Shown here one piece after another: positions 52,953 through 64,000 of a stretch of 64,000 nucleotides of DNA (its first letter is position 1; each line of letters starts with the position of its first letter). The position numbers and the translations under genes are program-made. The notes below the pieces were generated by a model. That model was not told where the DNA came from and searched no databases. It saw only the letters and a program-made list of their open reading frames with translations. Source of the DNA: Capitulum mitella (Eukaryota > Arthropoda > Thecostraca > Pollicipedomorpha > Pollicipedidae); contig CP099840.1 in the NCBI GenBank assembly GCA_030062745.1, forward strand, positions 32,299,810-32,363,809, in the 5' to 3' direction.

Positions 52953-55900
52953 TCATGTGGGCGGCGCCGGCTCGAGCCGCTCGAGCCGTTCGAGCCGCTC
53001 CAGCTGCTCGAGCCGCTCCAGACTGCGGCGGTCCACGAGGCGCGGTCCGAGTCGGCCGGTCGAGCCGAGCCGCTGCCGCTCCAGCGACGGGTGCAGGCTA
53101 GCCGGCGGCGGGGCCTCGGGGCCCGCTGTCGGCACAGGGCATCGGCTCAGCTCTGAGAACACAGGACCTGCTGTCGGCACAGAGAAGCAGCTCAGCTCTG
53201 AGAACACGGCACAGGACCGACTGTCGGCACAGAGGAGCAGCTCAGCACTGAATCTCAGAACCGATTGTCGGTACGGAGGAGCAGCTCGGTTCTGAGATCA
53301 CAGGACCTGTTGGCACAGACGAGCAGCTCATATCAAGACAGCTGAGATCACTGAGCCGGTTGCAGCGGAACCTGTCCTGTATTAAGTAACTCCTGCATGC
53401 TACTGATGCGGTACTGGCGCTTTCCACTTCTTATGTGTGACGAGGTGGTGAATACACGAACGGTGCGCTTCTGCCTGTCATTCTGCTCCTTCCTCCGGCG
53501 AATGACAACAGCCTGGTTCGCAAAGCTGCGCCGGTCGTAAGTCTGCCTCGCCCGTCCTTTTTTAATAAAAAGCAAGAGTACTTCGCTCTAAAATCAGAGA
53601 TGAGACTTCCTTTGGCCATGTTCTGCCCCTCATGGCAAAAAGTTCTTCTCCATGCCCTATTTTAGCGGACAAAATTCGTTCAAGACAGCAATATTTAATG
53701 CGATATTCGAATGCGAAATCCAAGGAAGGTTCGCCTTTGTGAGCAACAGCTACTAGCTTCGCTACCACTGGTGCACTGGAACATTGAGTGGGCTTCTTTC
53801 GCGGTCTGGAAAACATCAAGACAAACAGACATGAGCATGCTGTCTCGAATGCCGAAGGACAGCAACGTTTCAGAGAACGAATGATCGCACAAAAAAGACA
53901 AAATCAAGCGAATGTTTGAGGAAAAACAAGGAGCACCATCGTCGAAACGTGTATTTGGTCCAACTCAAAATTGCAGTAACTGTTTGAACGATTAAGTGTA
54001 GCCTTAGCATATATAATAACAAGTGCGACTTCCCCGCATAATCAGATCAAAGCAGCTACACGGTACCGACTGCCTTTGAATCGCACAGTTCTGTCTTGGT
54101 CGAGTCTTTCTCTCTCAACTCACAAGAATGCGTATCGTTGGCGACTGTTGCTATTACTAACAGCTCGCTTGATATGTGACGGACATTCGACGTAAGTACA
54201 TGACCTTAGTAACAACGTTGCTTTTAGTCCGGGCCAGGGATTCTTGGCCAACAGCGGGTACAGTAACACTTGAGACTGACATTTCTTTCACGAAGCGAAA
54301 AATCACGTCGCATGCAACAAAAACGTAATTTGTCACAACAATTCCTGGATTCACCGATGATAGCAGGATGTGACATACTGGACCTAAAATTCGCATGATC
54401 TATTGTACGCCGCGCAGTGTATATGTGACCGGTCAAAGCACATTTACAGAACTGTAACTAGCTCGCTAACAGTACCCTTTAAAAATAATCGCATTCAACC
54501 GTGTCAGACTCCGGTGGATGTCTTTCCGTGAACACATGCACAGAGCCGGGGCACTCACGCCTCGTGCGTTTCGTATAAAACCTTTCTCGAATTTAACATT
54601 CTTTTGCATTGCATGTTCACATTACAGATCACATCAGCACAAAGATACATTGCAAACACCTTATTCCAATCATCGACACGAGTAAGGGCAGTCAGCAGCC
54701 ACATGCAAGAGCACGCTATCCAGATCAGGTGGACAATGCACATGCACCGCACCTCCTCGCGCATGCGTGTCGACCTAAGTACTCAGTGCCGATACCGGAG
54801 TCGCGATCTCCGTGGATTACGAGACCCGGGGTTTGACAACAGTGGAACCCAGTTACTGTGAACTACGCTGCTTGCGACGTGACTTTCTGTGGCGTGACAG
54901 CTAGACGCAACATCGCCACACCGTGGAGAGACCCCCGCCGTTCAAAAGCCCAGGGTCGCGACACTGTGCCGCCAGTGACCTTTCACGACTTTGACCTAGC
55001 GCTGTTGTGACTGTGACGTCATTGTGACTGCGATGCTGATTTCCGGTATCGCGCACTGATGGGTTCTGGAGTTTATTTTCATTTCGATTTCCGCTATCCA
55101 CAGTGAAGCGAGATTCAAATCAAATCAAAAATCCCCATCAAAGACAGGAAACAACACATAAATGTATCCCCGATGCCTTCAAAGTTTGTTGGTCGTAGCA
55201 CAGAAATGGACGGACCACATAACCAAACGCACCCAACGCACACAGAACTTTAAGCTCCGTCAAAGAAAAGGAGTCAATGAACCCACATTTTCTGTATGTG
55301 TCGCACAGAGTCCGACTCATGTTGAAGCATATATGTACCACACCAACAGACATTCTATTACCACGAATGCTTTTTTCGCTACAATGACGAGGCTGCGCTT
55401 AACAGAGCTACAGAAACCGTGAATCCTTCACGGGCTCGCGCTGCTCCAAGCAGCCCCTGATTTCGGCGTGAATGTTTCTCGTGCCGTTTGGAAACAATTA
55501 GACCTGATTAATTATACAAAGCATGTCATCCTTTTTTTAATTCGACTCTGGTTCAGTCCCGCAAAAGCAAGAAACGTTGGGCACGGGAAGCAAGGTTGCA
55601 TTGCTAGCTTGAAGGACAGAATATTTTCTTTTACCGTTATTCAAATTTCAGGACAATGATAACCGGACAACAACAGCAATAAGTATTGCAAAGCCCATCA
55701 GATACTCCACACTTTCGCAGGAATGATTAGGAGTGAATGGACAGTTACATCTGAAACCGAGCAAAAACCAAACCATTTCAAATAATATACCCAGCGCAAA
55801 CTGACGATGCCATCATCTTCATGAAAAAGCTCATACGTGCCCTTACGTTGCAATTATTATTACTTCGACGTACTGACATCCTAGCCTGAGACATCCGCAG

Positions 55901-58900
55901 GAATTCGTGAAGTATCTGAGACCAGTTTTGTGTGCACAAATACCATTCCATTTTTACATCGATTTACGTGGTTAGCTTAACAAAAAAAGCGACTTGGAAG
56001 AACTATTGCAGTCTTTCTTGCAATGGTTGGTTCCTCAGGTAGCTGACTTTAATGGGCTTCCACAGCACGACCACCCTTCGCCATGATGTCCTTAGTCATG
56101 AGTTAACCGGCCCGGCCCGCTGCAGAACGGACGCCGCCATCACGATTTCCGTTTGCAGGTCCGTCTCCTCTCAGGCTGGCCCCCGAAAGCCACGTTCGAG
56201 TGAGTCGTTGTTGATACAGCTGTCCTGGTAAACACCACTGTACAGTGCACACCAGAGCCCACAACACATTCCTGGCACATTTATCAGCTCCGTCCGCAGG
56301 CACAGGGCCGTGCTGAGGGCGCCCAGCAACGCCGGGAGCTGGGCGAGCTTCAACGCTTCAACAACGGGCCCTCTGTGCGCGCAAACCCTGATCGAACACC
56401 GGAAATACAAAGCTATTCGCAATTTCTCGCGCACGCGTCCTGCACTGTGCACTGTGCATTGTGCGCGCCAGGCCAAGTTTTTTCTGCACCCGGCCATTTG
56501 GTCCCTCAAAGAGTCCCGCTCTCCGAGCGCGGGAATACGAATATTTGAAGGAAGACGTGACAAGTCACAAGCATTCCCGTCAAGGCCAAGGTCAAGGTCA
56601 AGGTTCCGTCAGGGCTCCGTCAGTTCGCGTGCGACTGAGGCGGGTACCACCCCGCGGTGACGAATAACTTCTACGTCTTCTAATGTGCAGGACGGCAAGA
56701 TACGAGACGCGGACATATAAACGGCTATTTACAGAAATGCGTGCTCTCTACGCTTCCGTGCACGGGGTACCCCGAGGAAAGACTATCCAGCGCACAAAAA
56801 TGCCTTTGGATGCCGCTGCAAAAACGACTGCGAGAAGTAACCGAGAGAGATCGGTAGAATTAGCTGACCATAACATATAAAAGCCATGAAAACTCTGGTA
56901 TTGCAAGTCTTTTACGAGTCTTCAGTGCACACCAGAAAGTGGAAGAAATAGGGCTGTAAACAAAGCTGCACCAGTCAGTTTGCAAATCGTGAATGGGACC
57001 GCAAAAGCAGAAGATGTAAGCGATTTCCTCCGGCGAATCAAGGCATGGGAAGCGATGAACCGATCTGCACAACAGGGTTTCTGCATACCATGCGAGTGGC
57101 CTGCTAAAGGTATCGATCATCGCGGGGAGAGCTGCGCAGGGTCTACGCAGAGTCTACGGCAGCGGCGGTGATTCCGCGGCTCGACACGAATCATTCCTGT
57201 CTAACAGCCAGCACGGATCGGACCGGGAGACAACAGCGAGACGAGCGCAGGCGGCGGACCGGCGCCGCGGCCGCCCGCTTACAGGACGCGACGAACGGCA
57301 CCTCCGCCATCGGCAGCTCGTCATAGACCACGGCGCGCGAGCCGTTGGCTGCGCTCCTGCAAGGTGGGCACGCGGTCAGCGGCGGCCGACGTCGCAACCG
57401 GACGTCGCCGCCGGCCGGTCGACCTTCGGCCGGCCGCCAGAGTGCGGCGCACGCGCCGGCCGAGAACGAAAGCCGCGAGAGCCACGCGCGGTGCAAACTA
57501 AAGCCGCGAGCTGGACTCAAACGCGCTATTCTCCACACCATTGCCTCCACCGTCGGCCGGCGCCGGTCTGAAACAAACCAAAGAGGAACGAGCGACTGAG
57601 AACGAAACGTGATCGAACGACAAAAGGCGAACGTGCACCGCGGTCACTCACCCGAAGCCAGACTCCTCAATGATTGACTCAGTTCCACTCGGCAGCCTGA
57701 ACAGTAATGGTTCTCGTCAGACGGGTCACGATGGTTGAAAAAATGGGCCAGAGCATGTCGGAGCTGGCATTCGCACTGACACGATTCAATGGTGTGCGGA
57801 AAGCCAACATACAAGCGCGACTCTGGCTTCTTTGTGAAAACATTTTGCCGTCGGAATATGTAAAGGTGCACCAGACACGAACAACGGCGGGAATTAACGA
57901 ACAAAATATCACGCGTACATTTGAAACGGCAAAGTCCGCCGAGCTAGTTAACCAGAGAAGCGTTCGTCGTCTGGCTAGGAATGATCAGCTCACGGCCGAG
58001 CCGGCGGTCGGCGAGGCACTCACTGCTGGGACCGACGGAACAGCGCCGAGATCTCCTCGAACGTCTTCCCCTTGGTCTCAGGCACTCGTTTGAACGTGAA
58101 CAGCCAGAAGAGGGCCAGCAGCACAGAGAAAGGCAGGAAGGTGTAGTCGCCAAGTTCGTTCTGTAAGGAGACGAGCAGCCGTCTTCACAAATGGAAGCGA
58201 CGCAGACAAGGGCGGAACGTCACACTGATCACAACAGACGCCACCTTATCTGGTTCGAGATAGAGTCGAAGGCAAAACAGCGCCTGCGTTGCCGCAACAG
58301 ATGGCTGCGTCCGGGGCACGAGAGAACCGCACGACTCGGGTTAACAGCTATAGCAGGGGTATAACACCAGCGGAACTCACAGTGACGTACAACGAAGAGC
58401 ACGTGGACATTAGCGCGCGGTCACAAAACACAACCAGCAGCGGCCGGCGGCTGTCCACCATCACCTCCACCGGCCCCATGACCCCGCCTTCCCCGGCCAC
58501 ACCAGCGCGGGATCACAGGTGTCGCGCGACATCGCCCCCCTCCGCCGCGTCCCCACACCACGCTCAGCACACCAGTCCGGCACCATTAGTAACCGCCGCA
58601 GTAGCCCGGCCGCTCACGACCTGACAACAGTAATGATGACGGCCGCCCGGCCGCGGGCTAACGCACACTGCGGAGCACCGAAGGCCACCGGCCGAGCACG
58701 GCTGCCCGCTGCGGTCACAGCGCCCGAGAACGCCGCCCAGCCCGCGCTACAGGGAGGCAACTCGGACACTCAGCCGACCGTCGGGTCGTCGCGCTAATGT
58801 CGGACGACTGTAGACGACCTTCAGGGGAATTTATGCCTCTGTCCGACGAAGCGTGATGCTCAGCGCCACGTTAAATGTTGTGCGACGGCTTGTGCTGATA

Positions 58901-61900
58901 ACACCATGAGCCGAGCCACATTTCATCTGCTCGAAATACTGCGGTCTCATAGCTTCCCTGTCGCATGCTATTTCGACGCCTCTTCATAACACTCTGCGAC
59001 ATGTCTGACATCAGTCAAATCTTTCATCGCCGCTTCAAAATAGCCTGAACTGATCATTGTCGAAAATCAGGGGTAATACTATTACGCTAACGGAACGCAG
59101 CTCATCGCAGAGAACAGGTGAACTGTCGTGGGTCGGCTTACCTATCGACCCATCACCGTGACGACGCGACCCATGTTAGCACCAGGCACCGGCCACCTTC
59201 TGAACCCCCCTCCGGCACGCGCAAAAGCCAGCGGCGTCGCCGAGCCGGGCAAGTAATAGCTAGCGTCGGCCACCGTGCCCCCCCCCCTTCTGCGCGGCGC
59301 GCGCAGTGGCCGGCACCATTACCTTCATCGGCAGGAAGACGAGGCCGACCAGGAAGTTGCAGAGCCAGTTGATGAGGACGGCGACACTCATGGCCGCAGG
59401 TCGGGGGCCTGATAAGACACAGACGATATGTCAGGGGTGGTGCAGTCCCGCCGCACTGCCGCTCATCGCACGTCACACTTCTCAACACAGCAAGTCAGAT
59501 TTGTCGATTCTCGAATGTTTGTGGTGAAGGTTAAGTCGCACGGATACATTTGTGATCCCAAACGTTCGATGTCAAGGCCGGAACCAACCGCGACCGCATG
59601 TCGTAACCAAATGGCGACGCGTCGCAAACCAGGACGCGTATGAGCATATCACGAAACCCGTAAAAGAGCAGCTCGATAAAAAGCTACCCTTCATTCAGCT
59701 TCTTCGGCTTGCGGCAAAATTAGCCAGGCCTAAAAATGAACAGTGGTATCTCGTTTCACGTTTCACACCACGTAGAGCTGAAATATACTATCGTTTCCCC
59801 TTTACACGCTTACTTTTCGTCACTTCTGATAGCCTCTCTTTTGCAGTTCTCATTGCAGACCGGGCTTCCTGACTACGAGTCCCGTTCATAATGCCGACCA
59901 CACGCCATACTGAGCGTCCCTCCGCCAACGCCAGACTGGCGAGAAGCGTTCGACGTCGGCCGAATCGTTTATCAGTCCCACTCGAGACAGTGCGACATCC
60001 CAAATGTAACCTCAACTCTAGTCGAGACAACAACACCGCCTATGCTTTGTCACGCCCAGACAGTAGTCCGCGACGGAGCCCGCTGCTTGGCCTCGACGTG
60101 GCGTCAAGGCCGGGTCGCCAGGCCCGACTGCCGCGCAGAGCCGTAATTTGCCGGCGAATCCGTTGCCATCACCCGCGGGCTAAGTTATCAACAGTGCCAA
60201 GTTATTACAGCCAGCCGCAAGTCGCCCGCCGCGACATCAGTTCTACGGATTGTTGCAAACGGGCTGTGACGTGCTCCAACAGAGGGGGTTTTAAAAAGGC
60301 GGTCTTATCGGTTTCGGTGGCGCCCCTGAACGATGGGCGCCAATGTCAGGCGCTACGGAGGCGCGGCTGCGCTGGACGACGTGACAAAAGACGCGATCAG
60401 TCCGATCGTCGACCCGTTTGCATCAAACGCGATGAATGCGCATTTGTTCGGGCCGCCTGTCGTTTGCGCATGGAAATAATAAAAAGGATCCGTGCAAACA
60501 CAGACAGTTGTTAGAAGAATTAAAAGCGCGAAAATAAAAGCCGCAGCCAGCACCGAAACCGGCGACCGCGGTGTTTACCAAAGACTCTGAAGACCTTGTT
60601 TTAACGATGGGCAGTCGACAATCTTACGTAACCTTCCGGCAACGCCGCCACAGCAGCACCAGTCGACTCGAACGGCCCACAACATCCGACGGGACCGTGC
60701 CGGCCCGACAACACTCAGCACGTGCGGGCCTCGTGGTCGCAGCGTAATCCGGACCGAACCGCTGACCGGGCCAGCCGGCCGGCCGGCCGCCTGCGGAACA
60801 CTTGACTCCGGACCGTCTAGGACCGCCGACAGTCGAGAGCGCTTCGTGTCGGCGGGGGGGGGGTCACGGCCACACGGTGCTCGTGTACCAGGAAGCCGTC
60901 GGCGGGGGCGCGGCAGGGTTGACTCCGGCAGGCAGAGCGGTGGCACGTCACGCCGGCCCGCCCCGGCCGCCGGTGCCGCCCGGACCACGCCACGAGCCAG
61001 GCAGAGGGCCGGCCGACGTCGCCCGGCAGCACGACTGGCAATGACTCGCCCCAATAACAGGCCGTGGGAGACCGCCGACGCTCGCGCTATCCATCACTGC
61101 CATGATGTATGAGCTGACAAAGGGACGCACTATTCAGGGCAGTACCATATATTGCGGCTCAGGGCCAGCCCGATTACCAACGTGTGGGCCTGAGTCGTTA
61201 TTTACGGCTGACGGATCCTACGTCGTCCGTGGTTCCGTGCCCAATCCAGTGTTGCAGGAGACATGACGACCAGTGTTATCATGTTGCACGTCCGCTTTGA
61301 ACCGTTTCGGTAATGTATCGTGGGCTAAATTCGAGCCATTTGGCAGCGGTTAGAATAAACGTTCGACAGCGTCAGTCCAAAGGTTTGACATTAAAACGCC
61401 CGAGGCACGACAATCCACTTGAACTGTAACTTTTCGAAGTCGGAATTGCGCCCAGCCTTCCCGGGCACCTAGATCTGAAAACCCGCAACCGCCATGCACA
61501 AATTTTCCACACAGAAAATTCCGCACGCGCCAGCAGCTGAAATGTCCAAAAGGAAGTCTGGACACAACTTATCCTGCATGTTTTTGGTTTCGAGAAATGC
61601 TTTTTCATTTCCAAAAAGAAGTGCAAAGTGCCTTCGAGTACAAGGATGGTTTTTGCCCCAAATACATGCATACACAATGACCCACAACATACAAGACAAA
61701 ATCGTGCACTCCTAATCTGAAAACCCTTCAGCCATCTTACCATGGCCTTGAGACATGCGAGGGTTTAAGAGATCACTGGCAAGTCACCACTTGGAATTTT
61801 CGCACTTTTAAACTAATTCATGAGCCCAGGTACATTTTCACAACAGCCGGTATGCATGTCATACTGGGGCCAGTTCACAATTATCTGATGATGAAATGTC

Positions 61901-64000
61901 AAATCGCAAACGAATCGGAATTCCAAAAACCAACAACATCCATGATGCAATCATCTGCAAACATGTCACAGCCTAGACTAAGGTAAATCGCATGACTCTT
62001 CCATTTCCAAGAAACGCAACGCGTACTAGTGACTTATAACGAAGTCATAAACTGAACTCGAGCAAATGCGATGCATAACTCAACCTTTTCTTCCGTCTCA
62101 TGATGCTTATTTACACTCGTATTTTATTACACTATTTATTATTATTACGTATTTATTACACTTATTACACCCGTATTCGCAATACGGGCACCAGCGAAAG
62201 CATAGGGCACTGGTACGATCCCCCGGTCATTTCCAAACCTGTCGTGATAGGGAAAATGACACAAAAACAAGTGTGTAGCTTGGTCTTTGGACTACAAAGA
62301 CCTATCTACAGGACTACATATCCCGTTTGGCCCCTGTCTGAGGGGCTCACAACCGAACTTCTGACAATGCATGATGTCCGCAACTAACGTCGCTATGCGA
62401 TTCAGCGTGTCAGATTACACTAAAGGTCTAGCTTGGCGCCGCGCCAAGTAAAGCATATTTTTTTCTGGAATATCATAGAAGCCGTCGTTGGTATGCAGAA
62501 TAGCTCATCCTTAACAATCCATAAAGATCTAGAGCCTTTAGTTATGTTACGATCTGTCGCTGAGAGACGACCTAAGGCTTAAAGTTGGTTGATGAGATTA
62601 GAGTCTTGTAGAAAAGTCATAACCTACTCCAGTATTTCCGGGTGCTCATCTCCCAGGATGGTGGCTTAAGACATAGCAGGAATTCGTTCTGGCACGACAA
62701 AAGGGTTGCTTACCTTTTCCGCCGATGAATTTTACAGTCAACGAGCACGTGCCATAACGACAACTTTGTGTGGCATATAGGACATAGAGGCCAATCCGTG
62801 TGATACATGGTGTTCGAGTAAATCTATAGTGCTTGACATTTTCTATGTTACCAAATGTGAAGCTCCTTTATCCGTGCAGTCATCCTGGGCGACATATCAG
62901 CCGCATTTCATCTACGCTACATCTGTAGAAACGCTTTTTGAGCTCCTACGGCTAAAAAAAGAAAACGGCACCCGAACCCACCACAATCTGCAGGAGCCGC
63001 GGGCCGGTTGGTAAAATCCACAAAAGGCCCAGAGTTCCGACCCCTCCTGCTCACCTTGAGAGAAGAGCTCGGCGGTGATCATCCACGGGATGGAGCCCGG
63101 CCCGACGGCGAAGAACATGACGAACCCGAACGTGCAGACTACCGCCAAGTACGAGATCCACGAGATCATCTGCTTCACCAGGAACGTGATGGTGATGAAG
63201 ACGGAGAAGAAGAACATGCCGCCCAGGCCCCAGAGCTGGAGCGTGCGCCGGCCCTCCAGCTCGATCAGAGGGATCGACACCACAGTCATGATCACCATGA
63301 CGACGCCGACGCCCATCGTGGCGTACTGCGCCGTCGCCGCGCTCAGGTGAATGCTCAGGAAAATGTCCGTGGAGTAATAGAACACCTGGTGGCAAACACG
63401 TATACAGCAGGATGTCAGGCACACCACGCGGCAGACAATGGGTGACGCCATCAATGGGAACCCCTTCGTGGTTTTTTGCGCAATCTAGAATAGCCATCTC
63501 TTCCAAAAAGCTGGCCGCATATATATGCTGAATGTTTCACCGCGAATATCGCGTCGTGCGGCATTACGACACGGCAAATAGGGTACACATGTGACTGGTG
63601 TATTCGTCGTTTATACGTTAGCGTGAATAATATGTTTCTTTTGTCGAATTTACAACCACACAGTGAGCTCGGTTCGGATGCACAATACGAACCAAACACA
63701 GAGCTTTTTACAGCAAAACCTCATTAACACGCGACAGACACGGCTGTCCTAGTTATCGTTCCCAGCTTGCGCTTTCATCAAACAAAGACAAACAAAACGA
63801 CATGCTGAGCCATTGCAGCGACAGGGAGGGTGAACGCCTTCCCGGACCGACTGCCGGCCGGCCGGCAGTCGGCGGCTCTGCGCCCTCCCGGTCCGGCACG
63901 CCCCCGTCGGCGCACACTGCCCGCTCACCGCGTTGATGCCGCTCAGCTGCTGCGACAGCTGCATCACGATGGCGATAATGAGCGGCATGCGCAGCGACGG
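52821..64000 (-). CDS. Glut1: Class I facilitative glucose transporter (GLUT/SLC2A), 3' half
   Basis: GLUT proteins of the major facilitator superfamily carry hexose across the plasma membrane by 12 helices. The gene enters at 64000 on the minus strand; the first six helices lie outside. Exons: 64000-63929 (partial), 63385-63055, 59408-59323, 58160-58024, then probably 57356-57283 and 53125-52953. Visible signatures: QLSQQLSGINA|VFYYST (helix 7, QLS typical of glucose-type class I carriers), ELEGRRTLQL (loop 8-9 E-x-GRR), VGPGSIPWMITAELFSQGPR then PAA (helix 10), NWLCNFLVGLVF (helix 11) and VPETKGKTFEEI after helix 12. With the stop at 58022-58020 the protein ends FRRSQQ, but that TGA overlaps a good donor (CA|GTGAGT), and two downstream exons fit the phase. 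The core call is firm; the tail structure is inferred. SLC2A1 versus SLC2A3/4 orthology cannot be decided here. Confidence 0.93.
52953..53125 (-). CDS. Glut1: Candidate last GLUT tail exon
   Basis: Acceptor GTGCCGACAG|; with the T of the previous exon it reads SGPEAPPPASLHPSLERQRL, then GPRLVDRRSLERLEQ and three LERLE repeats, ending APPT and TGA. Phase fits exactly. The LERLE part is a CGGCTCGAG simple repeat, so coding status is uncertain. Confidence 0.5.
53126..53345. repeat. Minisatellite of about 36-56 bp next to the GLUT tail exon
   Basis: On the minus strand TCTGTGCCGACAG and TCTCAGAGCTGAGC(TG) alternate four or five times. The last TGTGCCGACAG is the proposed exon acceptor, and earlier copies repeat it. 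Confidence 0.85.
53346..57190. other. Inside the proposed GLUT tail intron, no gene recognised
   Basis: No exon with family resemblance on either strand. A short (CAAGGT)n/(GGTCAA)n run lies near 56578-56606. Confidence 0.4.
57283..57356 (-). CDS. Glut1: Candidate GLUT cytosolic-tail exon
   Basis: Acceptor CCACCTTGCAG|, G completes Gln, then SAANGSRAVVYDELPMAEVP and FVAS; donor T|GTAAGC. Entry phase fits the alternative end of the helix-12 exon. Without the donor the frame runs to a stop at 57191. I know no protein that proves it. Confidence 0.6.
58020..58160 (-). CDS. Glut1: GLUT exon, helix 12 and PETKG motif
   Basis: Acceptor CTCCTTACAG|, NELGDYTFLPFSVLLALFWL, VPETKGKTFEEI, ALFRRSQQ, TGA. 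Either the gene ends here, or the exon ends at 58024 at CA|GTGAGT and the TGA is intronic. Confidence 0.95.
   Translation of the reverse strand, partial: NELGDYTFLPFSVLLALFWLFTFKRVPETKGKTFEEISALFRRSQQ
59323..59408 (-). CDS. Glut1: GLUT exon, helix 11
   Basis: Acceptor GTCTTATCAG|, then (G)PRPAAMSVAVLINW and LCNFLVGLVFLPMK; donor AAG|GTAATG. Only one of the three frames is free of stops and it continues the family pattern. Confidence 0.96.
59409..63054. other. Glut1: GLUT intron, no gene recognised
   Basis: Mixed composition: 59880-61100 is CpG-rich, 61300-63000 is AT-richer. Open frames such as the 200-codon one at 59891 have no family resemblance. Short G and C runs occur at 59279 and 60855. 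An internal promoter near 60600-61050 cannot be excluded. Confidence 0.4.
63055..63385 (-). CDS. Glut1: GLUT exon, helices 7b-10
   Basis: Acceptor TTTGCCACCAG|, then VFYYSTDIFLSIHLS, GRRTLQLWGLGGMFFF, SYLAVVCTFGFVMFFAVGPG and TAELFSQ; donor CAAG|GTGAGC. Confidence 0.97.
63386..63928. other. Glut1: GLUT intron
   Basis: No feature seen apart from GC-rich sequence close to the donor at 63928. Confidence 0.5.
63929..64000 (-). CDS. Glut1: GLUT exon, helix 7 (runs off window)
   Basis: It reads PSLRMPLIIAIVMQLSQQ then LSGINA, with donor GCG|GTGAGC at 63928. 24 codons are visible; the 5' part is outside. Confidence 0.96.

Noticed and set aside
59891-60514. 207-codon plus-strand frame in the GLUT intron
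   Set aside because: No domain, no splice support and a composition like surrounding DNA; it is left as intron.

Overview
The window is nuclear DNA of an animal, not a microbe. Every confident gene is broken into short exons by GT/AG introns in compatible phases, and the products belong to animal families. I could not fix the species. Five GC-rich, intron-dense genes, minisatellites in introns and a retained ciliary basal-body gene suit an invertebrate that still makes motile cilia or flagella. An arthropod such as a barnacle-type crustacean is a guess only.

Five protein genes can be assembled exon by exon. From left to right they are: MED21 (Mediator subunit, +, 14489-16770, complete, 144 aa); a BBOF1-like basal-body orientation factor (+, 21360-30264, about 611 aa); MPC1 (mitochondrial pyruvate carrier subunit 1, -, 33496-31003, about 147 aa); MAN1B1 (ER class I alpha-1,2-mannosidase, glycoside hydrolase family 47, +, 40518-49755, 638 aa in 12 coding exons); and the 3' half of a class I facilitative glucose transporter (GLUT/SLC2A, -, entering at 64000 and ending at 58020 or, more likely, near 52953). 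BBOF1/MPC1 and MAN1B1/GLUT are tail-to-tail pairs; MPC1 and MAN1B1 are head-to-head across 7 kb. The genes are housekeeping or ciliary and share no pathway.

The first 14 kb has no gene I can support. It holds a 210-bp repeat family in both orientations (4.4-5.8 kb), a broken BEL/Pao retrotransposon whose gag-protease and integrase parts point in opposite directions (6.7-9.0 kb), a 147-bp tandem repeat (10.2-10.7 kb), and a CpG-poor, TG-rich domain (11.6-14.4 kb). Between MED21 and BBOF1, and inside BBOF1 intron 1, are three copies of a 1.2-kb non-coding element with CCC/GGG ends and TTAA flanks (piggyBac-like); one copy sits inside another in reverse. BBOF1 intron 1 also carries 2 kb of decayed GC-rich satellite. 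A dead Tc1/mariner transposase lies upstream of MPC1.

The most unusual theme is that minisatellites repeatedly abut or include exon boundaries: the MED21 exon 1 donor (76-bp unit), the BBOF1 exon 3 acceptor (47-bp unit in a 3-unit higher-order repeat), the MAN1B1 exon 4 donor (46-bp unit), the MAN1B1 exon 10 acceptor and the GLUT tail exon acceptor. Some copy a working splice site several times. A second theme is stop codons that overlap splice donors (CA|GTGAGT), seen in MAN1B1 and in GLUT, plus a candidate readthrough stop (TGA-C) in the GLUT tail.
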